Of a DNA stretch of 12,294 bases, positions 1 to 6,977 are shown piece after piece; within the stretch, counting starts at the first letter, position 1, and each line of letters begins with the position of its first letter. This DNA comes from Chitinivibrionales bacterium (GTDB taxonomy: Bacteria > Fibrobacterota > Chitinivibrionia > Chitinivibrionales > FEN-1185), in the NCBI GenBank assembly GCA_028718065.1, contig JAQUMP010000044.1, forward strand, positions 1 to 12,294, given 5' to 3'. The notes below the pieces were generated by a model, which was not told where the DNA came from, ran no database searches, and was given only the letters and a program-made list of their open reading frames with translations. The position numbers were made by a program, and so were the translations under genes.

Positions 1-596
1 GCAGGCGAAAGCTTTCCGTAAATTTCTTTAAACCCGTCCTTATCGGCATCTGTAATTTCAGGCGCCAGAAACGAAACCCAGGGGGCGAATTCGATTTTTA
101 CCCAGAGCTGGCTGCTGTCGCCGGAGGAGTGCACGTAAACCGAAGTAATTTCCTGATACGGCATGTAAATCGAAGGGTCGGCCCATTTATTGCCGTTGAT
201 TTTTCCGGCCAGCGCGGTAAAAGCGTTGTCCTTGACAACATTCCAAAGCCGGTTCATGAGCGGCGTAAAATCCATGGGGGTGTTTTTTTCGACGTCCGTA
301 AGCGGCGTCTGCGAAATTGACGCGCAGGCATCCAACAACAAACCATCGAACGTCAGGTCTTTAAGCCCTATTTTTTGGGCGGGTTTTTTAGGACTGAATT
401 TTTGCGGATCAAAGCGCACTGGGTTGGCGTTATAGGCCGCAAAGTCAAGATTGGCAAGCGTGGGTTTGGTTATTTTGCGGACAAAGACGTCCGATTTGGT
501 GCGACTGAAATTTTTATTGAGTGTTTCGTAGGGATAGGGATATGCTGTAACGGCCGCAGCAAATATTATCAGGATGATTTTGTTAGTTGTTTTCAT
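1..596 (-). CDS. Exported protein of unknown function, 3' end cut off by the window edge
   Basis: I do not recognise this family. The reading frame is open from an ATG at 596 to the left edge: 198 complete codons with no stop seen. Residues 1-18 form a signal peptide (Lys near the N-terminus, hydrophobic core IILIIFAAAVTA), so the product should be periplasmic or on the surface. The mature part begins with Tyr/Pro-rich and Lys-rich linker-like sequence (to about residue 75). Residues 183-188 read DADKDG, a DxDxDG calcium-loop type motif as in dockerin, thrombospondin type 3 and FG-GAP proteins. The start codon lies inside the end of the upstream SGNH acetyltransferase gene (14-bp overlap), and a GGAG lies 13 bases before it, also within that gene. 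The tight coupling suggests a role with the O-acetylation module. The overlap, the signal peptide and gapless continuity support a real gene; its function is open. Confidence 0.8.
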   Translation of the reverse strand, partial: MKTTNKIILIIFAAAVTAYPYPYETLNKNFSRTKSDVFVRKITKPTLANLDFAAYNANPVRFDPQKFSPKKPAQKIGLKDLTFDGLLLDACASISQTPLTDVEKNTPMDFTPLMNRLWNVVKDNAFTALAGKINGNKWADPSIYMPYQEITSVYVHSSGDSSQLWVKIEFAPWVSFLAPEITDADKDGFKEIYGKLSP

Positions 597-2247
597 GCTT
601 ATTTTTATTCTCCATAACTAAAGGAACGTCTTTCCAACCTTCGGCCCCGAAGCGGATATCGCGTTCTACAAATTCCCAAACGACAAGCTTTTTGTTTTTT
701 AACGCCTTGGTATTGCGGCTTAAGGTTTGGCGTACCAAGGTTGATGCCCCGCCGTCGCTTACGATCGAAGCGATGGGCTGTTTGAGTTCGCTGGCGATAT
801 GGGCGATAAGGCCCGCGCCGCGCGGCTCGTCGGTCTGATAGATGCGCGAAAAACTATCGCCGATAAGCAGGATCCCGGAGGAACGGAAATCGTCTTTGTA
901 AAGATTGCGCCCGGTTTCGGCGCCGGTGGCGTCCCGCTCAACGCTGTAAACCTGATAACAGGGCGTCTTTTCGGATGCAAAGGCCAGGTCAAGGTCATGC
1001 AGCTTTATGGACGGCAGCGTTGTCATGACGCCCACATCGCCGACCCGCTCCACCGTAACGCTATCGAGGGCATATTCCGCGGTCCCCGGAACGAACCAGG
1101 GGTATTGTTTGATGCGGTCGGCCACGGTTTTTGCAGCAAGGCGCAAGCCACGCGCGCGCCAATGCGTGTCCTTGTGGAGGTATAGCGAATCGCCCATGAC
1201 GGCATCGCGGCCGCGCTCCTGCGCAAAGGGCGCGAACAGGTCGACCGTTGCCACTCCTGCTCCGTGCAGGTCTTTGAGTGTTTGCAGCGAAGGACTAAAC
1301 GTTCCCGCGGCGTCCGGGGACGCCGCCGCGGTCAGCATATCCGGGTAAATGCTCGGCTTGCCGGGAATAATAACCACGAGCAGCTCGATACCCAAACTGT
1401 CAAGTTGTTGCTTGAATTTTAATACGGCCGCCACCGGATCGTCGTCACTGCGCCGGCCGTTATAATCCCGGATCACCGCGCCTATATCGTTGACATAGGG
1501 CCGTACGGTATAATCGACGTCGGGCTTGTAAAAAAACCAGCCGTTTCTCCCTTCCAGACCCTTCTCGCCAAGGTCCTGAAAAAGAATGTAACGCAACACA
1601 TGCATCTGCGGGCGGACCGTTAAGGCGAATACCGAGGAGTTCTCCATCTCTTTTTCATAGAGCCGGATATAGCTGTCGTTCCAGAAAATGTTCATGAGGT
1701 TCTTTACGGCGAGGAGGGGCGCGTCGATCGCTTTGGGGCGGGGATACCGGCCGGCAATACTCTTTGTAAATGCGCTCAGCGATTGCGCCTGGGCGGCGAC
1801 CGAGTCAATGTCCGCGCCCGAACGCAGTTGCGCGAGCAGGGCATCAAGGCATGAGGCAAGCGAATCTACCCTGCGGATCGCCGGTTTGGTTGAATCTGCC
1901 CGGATATGGCGGTTGATGGTCAGCATTGTTTTGCGAAGGTCGGCCAAGCCAACCATTGCCTCGTCCACGATCTGTTGCGCCGGATACGGGTCCCAGGATT
2001 GGCCGGGCGCCTTGGTTTTACCCGCGGCAACTTCGGCGCACAAGGCGTCCTCTTTGTTTTGCACCTTTACAAAGAGGTCATGGATGGCGGCGGCATTCCG
2101 GTAGGGCGTAATAAGGGCGTCTTTGGCGATATCGAGCGCCTGAACGCTCCCGGATTTGCCGGTTTCAATGGTGCCCTGGACAACGGGGACAAGGTAAATA
2201 ATCCCCAGGAACAGGATGACGAAGGTAAGTTCTGCTCGCTTATGCAT
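583..2247 (-). CDS. AlgJ/AlgX-like SGNH O-acetyltransferase (periplasmic)
   Basis: This 554-aa protein is predicted to take acetyl groups delivered across the membrane by the MBOAT partner encoded just upstream and put them on a polysaccharide. Residues 7-24 form one hydrophobic N-terminal segment (membrane anchor or uncleaved signal). The catalytic domain begins near residue 235 (NGWFFY, followed by PDVDY, as in AlgX-related proteins). It has KPSIYPD at 297-303, the Asp-x-His-Trp block with D360 and H362, and the nucleophile block GDSF with S465. These correspond to the Ser-His-Asp triads known in Pseudomonas AlgJ and AlgX. VVWEFVERDI (522-531) is the usual C-terminal strand motif. Residues about 26-230 form a predicted helical extension, which makes the protein longer than Pseudomonas AlgJ (about 390 aa). 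The start follows the MBOAT stop by 12 bp and has no clear Shine-Dalgarno, so translational coupling is likely. Family assignment is firm; the acceptor glycan is unknown. Confidence 0.92.
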   Translation of the reverse strand: MHKRAELTFVILFLGIIYLVPVVQGTIETGKSGSVQALDIAKDALITPYRNAAAIHDLFVKVQNKEDALCAEVAAGKTKAPGQSWDPYPAQQIVDEAMVGLADLRKTMLTINRHIRADSTKPAIRRVDSLASCLDALLAQLRSGADIDSVAAQAQSLSAFTKSIAGRYPRPKAIDAPLLAVKNLMNIFWNDSYIRLYEKEMENSSVFALTVRPQMHVLRYILFQDLGEKGLEGRNGWFFYKPDVDYTVRPYVNDIGAVIRDYNGRRSDDDPVAAVLKFKQQLDSLGIELLVVIIPGKPSIYPDMLTAAASPDAAGTFSPSLQTLKDLHGAGVATVDLFAPFAQERGRDAVMGDSLYLHKDTHWRARGLRLAAKTVADRIKQYPWFVPGTAEYALDSVTVERVGDVGVMTTLPSIKLHDLDLAFASEKTPCYQVYSVERDATGAETGRNLYKDDFRSSGILLIGDSFSRIYQTDEPRGAGLIAHIASELKQPIASIVSDGGASTLVRQTLSRNTKALKNKKLVVWEFVERDIRFGAEGWKDVPLVMENKNKHENN

Positions 2248-2259
2248 AATAGTTGCTTT

Positions 2260-3684
2260 TTAAAATTGAAAATAGAGAAACGGGTTAAATGTTTGCGTGA
2301 ACATGGTCGCGATGGCGATTATAAACACCACCACGCACAAGGCCATTTTAACCGGCGACAGCTTGCCCACCCATTCATGCGCCTGCACCGGCTGCCAGAT
2401 GACCAAAGCGCAAAGGACCATATCAAAAATATGGCGGGGCGAAAACGCCTCGTTGCGCAAAAGTAAAGCACTTGTCCCGGAAGGCGTAACGCCGAACATG
2501 GCGCCCCAATAAGCAAGCGCCTGGTGCAGGGTCGGAGAACGGAACAGGACCCAGGAAAAGAGCATAAGCACAAAGGTGCAGGCGATCTGCCCAAAACCCG
2601 GCAGCCAGTCATAAAGTCCTTTTTTGCCGCGCAGACGCTCTAAAATCATTATGCCGCCCAAAAAGACACCCCAAACGATAAAGGTCATCTTGGCGCCATG
2701 CCAGAGACCGCACAGGAACATGGAAACTGCCAGATTAAAATAGGTCCGCCCCACGCCTTTACGGTTGCCGCCCAGGGGAAAATAGAGGTAGTCGCGGATA
2801 AAGGAGGAGAGCGAAATGTGCCAGCGCCGCCAGAATTCACTGATGCTTTTGGAATGATAGGGCGCGTTGAAATTTTTAATAAACTCAATGCCCATCATGC
2901 GCGCCAGACCGACGGCCATATCCGAATAACCGCAGAAGTCAAAATATATCTGAAAGCTGTAGGCAATGACGCCCCACCAGGCATTAATGACGCCCGGACC
3001 CTTGGCGCCAAAAACCATATCGGCGACCTCGCCTGCGCCGTTGGCCAGAATGATCTTTTTGGCGAATCCCAGCATAAAGAGCGCGGTGCCGCTGGAAAAC
3101 TGCGCGAGGGTATGTTTGCGATTGTCAAGTTGTTCGGCCACGCTGCTGTAACGGATGATGGGACCCGCGATCAGGTGCGGAAAGAGCCCCACAAAGCAGG
3201 AAAACATGGAAAAATTCCGGGCCGGTAAGGCGTCGCCCCGGTAAACATCGATGGTATAGCTTAAGGCCACAAACGTGTAAAAAGAAATACCCGAAGGCAG
3301 CAGCACGGTGTAAATAAAAAAGGTGTGGGGCCCGCCGCCAAAGAGTTGGATGAGGTGGTTTACATTGTCCATGGCGAACATATAGTATTTGTAAAATCCG
3401 AGCAGGCTCAGGTCCGCGACGATGGCAAAAACGAGCGCGGCCTTTCTTTTCCATTGCAATTGTCCTGGTTTGGAAATGATCCGGCCGCAGATAAAATCCT
3501 TGTAGGAGGTTATAAACATGAGGATCACGAACCATGGGACCAGCCAACCGTAAAAGATATAACTCATCACCGTTATAAAGGCGTTGCGGACGTAAAACCC
3601 CTTCCACTTAAAGGGAAGCAGATAATAAATCGCCAGAAATATCGGCAGAAAATAAAACAGGAATATGTGCGACGAAAAAACCAT
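2260..3684 (-). CDS. AlgI-like MBOAT O-acyltransferase (polysaccharide O-acetylation)
   Basis: This 474-aa polytopic inner-membrane protein is of the MBOAT family, AlgI/DltB type. Such proteins pass an acetyl (or acyl) group from the cytoplasm to a periplasmic acceptor or partner. Family blocks in order are PSGISFYTF (130-138), GPIIRY (174-179), YFDFCGYSDMAVG (247-259), NFNAPY (271-276), FWRRWHISLSSFIRDY (284-299) and CGLWHGA (325-331). H329 is the conserved histidine equivalent to the essential one in P. aeruginosa AlgI. The C-terminus NPFLYFQF is also typical, and the length matches the family. A GGAG Shine-Dalgarno (3697-3694) lies 9 bases before the ATG. It sits 22 bp after the 163-aa exported protein gene and 12 bp before the SGNH gene, the common MBOAT/SGNH pairing. 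DltB is less likely because no dltA, dltC or dltD is present and the partner is AlgJ/AlgX-like. Confidence 0.96.
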   Translation of the reverse strand: MVFSSHIFLFYFLPIFLAIYYLLPFKWKGFYVRNAFITVMSYIFYGWLVPWFVILMFITSYKDFICGRIISKPGQLQWKRKAALVFAIVADLSLLGFYKYYMFAMDNVNHLIQLFGGGPHTFFIYTVLLPSGISFYTFVALSYTIDVYRGDALPARNFSMFSCFVGLFPHLIAGPIIRYSSVAEQLDNRKHTLAQFSSGTALFMLGFAKKIILANGAGEVADMVFGAKGPGVINAWWGVIAYSFQIYFDFCGYSDMAVGLARMMGIEFIKNFNAPYHSKSISEFWRRWHISLSSFIRDYLYFPLGGNRKGVGRTYFNLAVSMFLCGLWHGAKMTFIVWGVFLGGIMILERLRGKKGLYDWLPGFGQIACTFVLMLFSWVLFRSPTLHQALAYWGAMFGVTPSGTSALLLRNEAFSPRHIFDMVLCALVIWQPVQAHEWVGKLSPVKMALCVVVFIIAIATMFTQTFNPFLYFQF

Positions 3685-3706
3685 GCGAACTTTCTCCGGG
3701 CAAAGG

Positions 3707-4198
3707 CTATTTAAGGTTGTCGGCTTTTAAGGCGTAATATTTTTCCAGGTCGCTATCGATAAATTCATCTTCCACGGCGTCCTTCCAGGCGCTTTCCAGC
3801 GGCGCGATAAGCACGAGTTTGTGCTTGGCGCCCACTTCAAATTTTTGCACGTCGCCCTGCGCGAGCTTTTGCATTTTATCCTTGATCCGGTCCCGGGGAA
3901 TAAGCGGGTTATAGTGCCCCACCAGGATTTCCTGCGAAACGTATTTACCTTTGACCACCTTGATGATCCGGTATTTCATGATGTAAACGTAGTTGTACAG
4001 GTCGTTGGGCGGGAATTTACCGGGAATTTCCACCAGGCGCGCTTCGATGACCAGCGTATCGACCTTTGTTTTTGCGGCCGCTATGGTTGCCGTCTTTTTG
4101 GCCGGTGCGGTTGTCTTGGCCGCCTCCTGAGAAAGACAAGGATTTACCAATGCAACAATGGCTAAAAACGAACAGCTTAGAATTAATTGTTTAATCAT
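3707..4198 (-). CDS. Small exported protein of unknown function, linked to AlgI/AlgJ genes
   Basis: I do not recognise a named family. The 163-aa product has a signal peptide (residues 1-23, Lys3, hydrophobic core to CLS, probable cleavage before QE). An Ala/Lys/Thr-rich linker (24-45) and a compact domain (about 46-163) follow. The domain core looks beta-rich: VDTLVIEARLVEIPGKFPP, then YNYVYIMKYRIIKVVKGKY (68-86), ILVGHYNPLIPRDRIKDKM (91-109) and a polar acidic tail (VEDEFIDSDLEKYYALKAD). The Y-x-Y...V-x-KG...I-x-V layout resembles an OB-fold/NTR-like barrel, but this is only an impression. The start is well supported: AAGGAG (4209-4204) lies 5 bases before the ATG and overlaps the stop of the upstream SDR gene. 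Its position directly before algI- and algJ-like genes suggests a periplasmic accessory of O-acetylation. The cysteine at 21 does not sit in a good lipobox (proline at -1), so I do not call it a lipoprotein. Confidence 0.85.
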   Translation of the reverse strand: MIKQLILSCSFLAIVALVNPCLSQEAAKTTAPAKKTATIAAAKTKVDTLVIEARLVEIPGKFPPNDLYNYVYIMKYRIIKVVKGKYVSQEILVGHYNPLIPRDRIKDKMQKLAQGDVQKFEVGAKHKLVLIAPLESAWKDAVEDEFIDSDLEKYYALKADNLK

Positions 4199-4203
4199 AC
4201 AGA

Positions 4204-4209
4204 CTCCTT
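4204..4209 (-). promoter_or_regulatory. Shine-Dalgarno AAGGAG for the 163-aa exported protein
   Basis: AAGGAG lies 5 bases upstream of the ATG at 4198 and overlaps the TAA stop (4210-4208) of the preceding SDR gene. It fixes the start of the small gene and shows that this organism uses classical Shine-Dalgarno pairing. This argues against Bacteroidota, where such sites are usually absent. Confidence 0.8.
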
Positions 4210-5116
4210 AGTTGATAATTTCTCTCGGAAAACATTCAACCAAAAATTCGGAAACTTTTTTGGGACTATATCCTAAATCTTTTTCAGCCTCGGCAGGATC
4301 GAGGTTGGCATCCTGAATAATGCCCGCTATCACCGGCCAGCGCAGCGGTGGATTTTTAAAGAACTTTTCCAAAAACCAGGCGGTCGACAAACACAACCAT
4401 ACCGGTATGGAAACAATCGGGCGCCGCTCTTTTCCCATGAGCCTCAGGCAGAGCCGTGCAAAATCCTTTATGCATATCGCCTCGCCCCCGCTCAAATTAT
4501 ATATTTTATTGCCGGGCAAAAGCTTTACACAGGCAACAAGACCATTAATAACATCCTCAGTATAAACCGGCCGCTTTAAAGCGCTGCCCGCGCCGATAAA
4601 CGGCACCACCGGCCATTTATTTAAATAGTCCAGAAAAATATCAAATTCCTGGCCGCCGCGGCCTTTATCATACACGAGTGTCGGCCGAATAATCGTATAG
4701 GCCACGCCCGAATTAATTACCAAATGCTCAGCCTGCCGCTTTGAGCGCGAATAGGCGGTTGACTTTGGATAAACCACCGACGCCGAAGAAACATAAATAA
4801 ATCGTATTCCTTTATTTTTCCGGGCTTCGGCGATCAGATTCGCCGTGCCCTGCACATTTACCGTTTCATACTGCGTTTCGTCGGAGGTAATTATTACGGC
4901 CGCCAAATGCAGCACGACCGTTACCCCGTCGCAAATTCCCGCTAAATCCTGCGCCTGCGCGACATCGCCATAGCGTATTTGTATATCGCAACCGTCAATT
5001 CGTGCAACGGCCGGGTCGCCGGCAAGGGCCAAAACCCGGACGGAATTCCCCTCTGCCAATAGCCGTTTAACCAGGCGGCTGCCCAGAACGCCGCAACCGC
5101 CGGTCACCAAAATCAT
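4208..5116 (-). CDS. Extended SDR: NAD(P)-dependent nucleotide-sugar epimerase/dehydratase/reductase
   Basis: This 302-aa cytoplasmic enzyme has an N-terminal Rossmann fold, with TGGCGVLG at 5-12 (TGxxGxxG), HLAA at 70-73, the active-site serine region YVSSAS (108-113) and the catalytic pair Y122-x-x-x-K126. RPVYTEDVINGL (182-193) is the usual substrate-domain block. C-terminal residues 256-290 end in LGYSPKK, like the LGxxP end of sugar epimerases. The start is taken at 5116, not at the longer in-frame start at 5182. At 5116 the ATG overlaps the TGA of the upstream glycosyltransferase as ATGA, and the Rossmann strand MILVTGG begins at once. The exact reaction cannot be read from sequence. 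Next to a UDP-glucuronate decarboxylase homologue, reduction or epimerisation of a 4-keto-pentose (or other 4-keto sugar) is a reasonable guess; a UDP-hexose 4-epimerase is also possible. Confidence 0.9.
   Translation of the reverse strand: MILVTGGCGVLGSRLVKRLLAEGNSVRVLALAGDPAVARIDGCDIQIRYGDVAQAQDLAGICDGVTVVLHLAAVIITSDETQYETVNVQGTANLIAEARKNKGIRFIYVSSASVVYPKSTAYSRSKRQAEHLVINSGVAYTIIRPTLVYDKGRGGQEFDIFLDYLNKWPVVPFIGAGSALKRPVYTEDVINGLVACVKLLPGNKIYNLSGGEAICIKDFARLCLRLMGKERRPIVSIPVWLCLSTAWFLEKFFKNPPLRWPVIAGIIQDANLDPAEAEKDLGYSPKKVSEFLVECFPREIIN
5113..5116 (-). other. ATGA stop/start overlap coupling the glycosyltransferase and SDR genes
   Basis: The ATG of the SDR gene (5116-5114) and the TGA of the glycosyltransferase gene (5115-5113) share bases as ATGA. 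This 4-bp overlap typically gives termination-reinitiation coupling. It decides the SDR start over the upstream in-frame alternative, which would need a 70-bp overlap. Confidence 0.85.
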
Positions 5117-5868
5117 GCGGCGACTTTCAGGGCGCACGCGCGATGATATCCGCCGGCACAATAGCGCAGCATGATAGCGCAAATACGCAAGCCGTAGGGT
5201 ATTGACTTTACATGCGAAATCTCGTCGCCGTAATGCGTCGGCACCGGCAATTCGCGCAGTGTAAGGCCCAGCGCGCGGCAGCAGGCGATTACTTCCACGT
5301 CAAAGTCAAAACTGTCGCTAAGCTTGTCAAAAGGGATTGTCGCCAACGCTTTTTTGGCGTATATTAAAAAACCGCTGTGAAAATCGCTGAAACGCATCCC
5401 GAACGCCCTGTTTTCCCAGAATGTCAACACTCGATTGGCGATATATTTATAGAGCGGCATGCCGCCCGATAGGGCCGTGCCCGAAGCGATGCGCGATCCC
5501 TGCAGCACGTCCACGCCGTTGGTTTGCATGAAACGAATAAACTCCTCGATGACTTCGGGCGGATACTGGCCGTCGGCATGCAGACAAACGGCAAAGTCGC
5601 TCCCGTCCTGGCGGCAGCGCACGAGTCCCGCACGCACCGCCGCCCCATAACCGCCATTAACGGCCAGGTTAATTACCTTGATTTTATGATTGACAAACGC
5701 GCATTGCTCCGCGATTGCTCCGGTTTGGTCACGGGAGCCGTCGTTAACGATCAAAACCGAGTCAAGTTTTTCCCAAAGCGCCGGCGCGATCCGGTCCAAC
5801 ACGCCGGAGATTTTATCCGCCGCGTTAAAGGCCGGCATAACAATGGATATGCGTGCTTCAGGCGGCAT
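5113..5868 (-). CDS. Family 2 glycosyltransferase, DPM1 / polyprenyl-phosphate sugar synthase-like
   Basis: The protein has 251 aa and a GT-A fold. Visible blocks are ISIVMPAFNA (7-16), the nucleotide-binding NDGSRD (42-47), NGGYGAAVRAGL (71-82), the metal-binding region HADGQYPPE (97-105, D99), GSR (124-126), DFHSGFL (162-168) and FDFDVEV (187-193). This pattern matches dolichyl/undecaprenyl-phosphate sugar synthases, which move a sugar from a nucleotide donor to a polyprenyl phosphate on the cytoplasmic face. There is no C-terminal pair of transmembrane helices as in ArnC, and it ends soon after the GT domain like soluble DPM1 types. A separate flippase and a GT-C enzyme would then be needed; neither is in the window. 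The start at 5868 overlaps the end of the decarboxylase-like gene by 11 bp. There is no good Shine-Dalgarno, consistent with coupling. The donor sugar is unknown; the neighbour's product is a candidate. Confidence 0.92.
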   Translation of the reverse strand: MPPEARISIVMPAFNAADKISGVLDRIAPALWEKLDSVLIVNDGSRDQTGAIAEQCAFVNHKIKVINLAVNGGYGAAVRAGLVRCRQDGSDFAVCLHADGQYPPEVIEEFIRFMQTNGVDVLQGSRIASGTALSGGMPLYKYIANRVLTFWENRAFGMRFSDFHSGFLIYAKKALATIPFDKLSDSFDFDVEVIACCRALGLTLRELPVPTHYGDEISHVKSIPYGLRICAIMLRYCAGGYHRACALKVAA

Positions 5869-6970
5869 GGGCGTACTGCTTTAAATAATCCATCATGGTC
5901 AAGCGCATCGTTTCCGGCAAATTCGTTTTGGGTGACCACCCTAATACTTTTTGCGCTTTGGCAATATCGGGCATGCGCCGGTCGGAATCCTCGTAGCCCG
6001 CGCCATAAAATTGCGCGGCGGAAACATCCTCGGTACGGTAATTATAGCTGCTATTTTCGGGCGCAAGTTGCTTATGACAATCGATCATGAGCGCGGCAAG
6101 CTCGGCAACGGTCGCTTCGTTGGTGGGATTGCCGATATTAAAAATCTGACCTTTGGCCGCGGACGGATTTGCCAGCATGGCCATAACGGCATCGATTGCA
6201 TCTTCTATATAGGTAAACACGCGCCTGTTTTTGCCGCCGTCGACTAATTTGAGCGGCTTTTTTTTAAGCAACGCTTCCATAAAGCAAGCCAGCACGCGCG
6301 GCGTGCCTTCGCCGTCGATACCCGGGATATAATCCATGCGCGCGCCGATAAAATTAAAGGGCCGCACAATGGTAAAGGCCAACCCCTCTTCAAATCCCAG
6401 GGCAAATACGGCACGCTCCAGCAACTGTTTGGCGCAGGCATAACTCCAGCGCTGGGTAGCCACGGGGCCCAGGATAAAGGGCGTTTTTTCTTCGGACAAA
6501 ATATAATCGGAGTTTGCTTCTACCGAAGATGGGCGGTCAGGTGTTTTCCCTGTCGCGTCATTTGCAAAAGAAGAGATTGTCCTTCCGTAAACTTCGCTGG
6601 TGGAAAACTGCACCAGCCACTTTTTATGGCGCGCGCAAATTTGCGCTATTTTATACGGATGCAGAAAGTTGCTCTCGATAACCTCCGTCGGTTTTTGGGT
6701 ATACAGCGCCGGATTGCAGATAGCCGTAAGCGACACGACCGCGTCGCTGCGCTGGATGCACCACTCCACCAGACTTTCGTTTTTAATATCATCGTTAAAG
6801 AAGTTGAACCGCGGATTGCCGATGAGATCGGCGATTTTATTTTTTTCGCGGTCGATCCCCAACACCATGTAATGCTCATGGGCGAGCAGGCGCGCCAGCA
6901 GGTGCGAACCGATAAAGCCCGCGCAACCCAGAACGCAAATAGTTTGAGGGGAATGCGACATTGAGGACAT
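5858..6970 (-). CDS. ArnA dehydrogenase-domain homologue (UDP-glucuronate decarboxylase / UDP-4-keto-pentose synthase-like)
   Basis: This 370-aa extended SDR closely resembles the C-terminal dehydrogenase half of ArnA, which oxidises and decarboxylates UDP-glucuronate. Seen in sequence: GCAGFIGSH (15-23), LTAICNPALYTQ (81-92), STSEVYG (123-129; S125 and E126 match the ArnA Ser-Glu pair), Y177-x-x-x-K181 in WSYACAKQ, RPFNFIGAR (203-211), DGGKNRRVFTYIEDAIDA (244-261), FNIGNPTNEA (277-286) and DRRMP (330-334), where R332 aligns with the ArnA catalytic arginine. The ArnA formyltransferase half is absent, as in the stand-alone UDP-4-keto-pentose/UDP-xylose synthases. Residues about 130-168 hold an insert of roughly 20 residues compared with E. 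coli ArnA. The start at 6970 is 7 bp after the lipoprotein stop; ATG at 6961 is an alternative, and neither has a clear Shine-Dalgarno. The product could be UDP-4-keto-pentose, UDP-xylose or a related sugar. Confidence 0.9.
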   Translation of the reverse strand: MSSMSHSPQTICVLGCAGFIGSHLLARLLAHEHYMVLGIDREKNKIADLIGNPRFNFFNDDIKNESLVEWCIQRSDAVVSLTAICNPALYTQKPTEVIESNFLHPYKIAQICARHKKWLVQFSTSEVYGRTISSFANDATGKTPDRPSSVEANSDYILSEEKTPFILGPVATQRWSYACAKQLLERAVFALGFEEGLAFTIVRPFNFIGARMDYIPGIDGEGTPRVLACFMEALLKKKPLKLVDGGKNRRVFTYIEDAIDAVMAMLANPSAAKGQIFNIGNPTNEATVAELAALMIDCHKQLAPENSSYNYRTEDVSAAQFYGAGYEDSDRRMPDIAKAQKVLGWSPKTNLPETMRLTMMDYLKQYAHAA

Positions 6971-6977
6971 GCAATTG

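Noticed and set aside
1906..2466. Plus-strand 186-aa reading frame opposite the SGNH and MBOAT genes
   Set aside because: It crosses the boundary of two well-recognised minus-strand genes and has no motif or ribosome binding site. The same holds for the 176-aa frame at 2698-3228.
583..3684. Alginate biosynthesis locus
   Set aside because: Only the acetylation pair is alginate-like. No alg8, alg44, algG, algK, algE or mannuronate pathway gene is present in the window.
5117..5182. Longer form of the SDR gene starting at 5182 (22 extra residues)
   Set aside because: The extra residues are Arg-rich and lie inside the glycosyltransferase gene. ATG at 5116 begins exactly at the Rossmann strand and overlaps the previous stop as ATGA.
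5113..6970. Arn (L-Ara4N lipid A modification) operon
   Set aside because: The ArnA formyltransferase half, ArnB, ArnD and ArnT are all absent, and the GT2 lacks the C-terminal membrane helices of ArnC.
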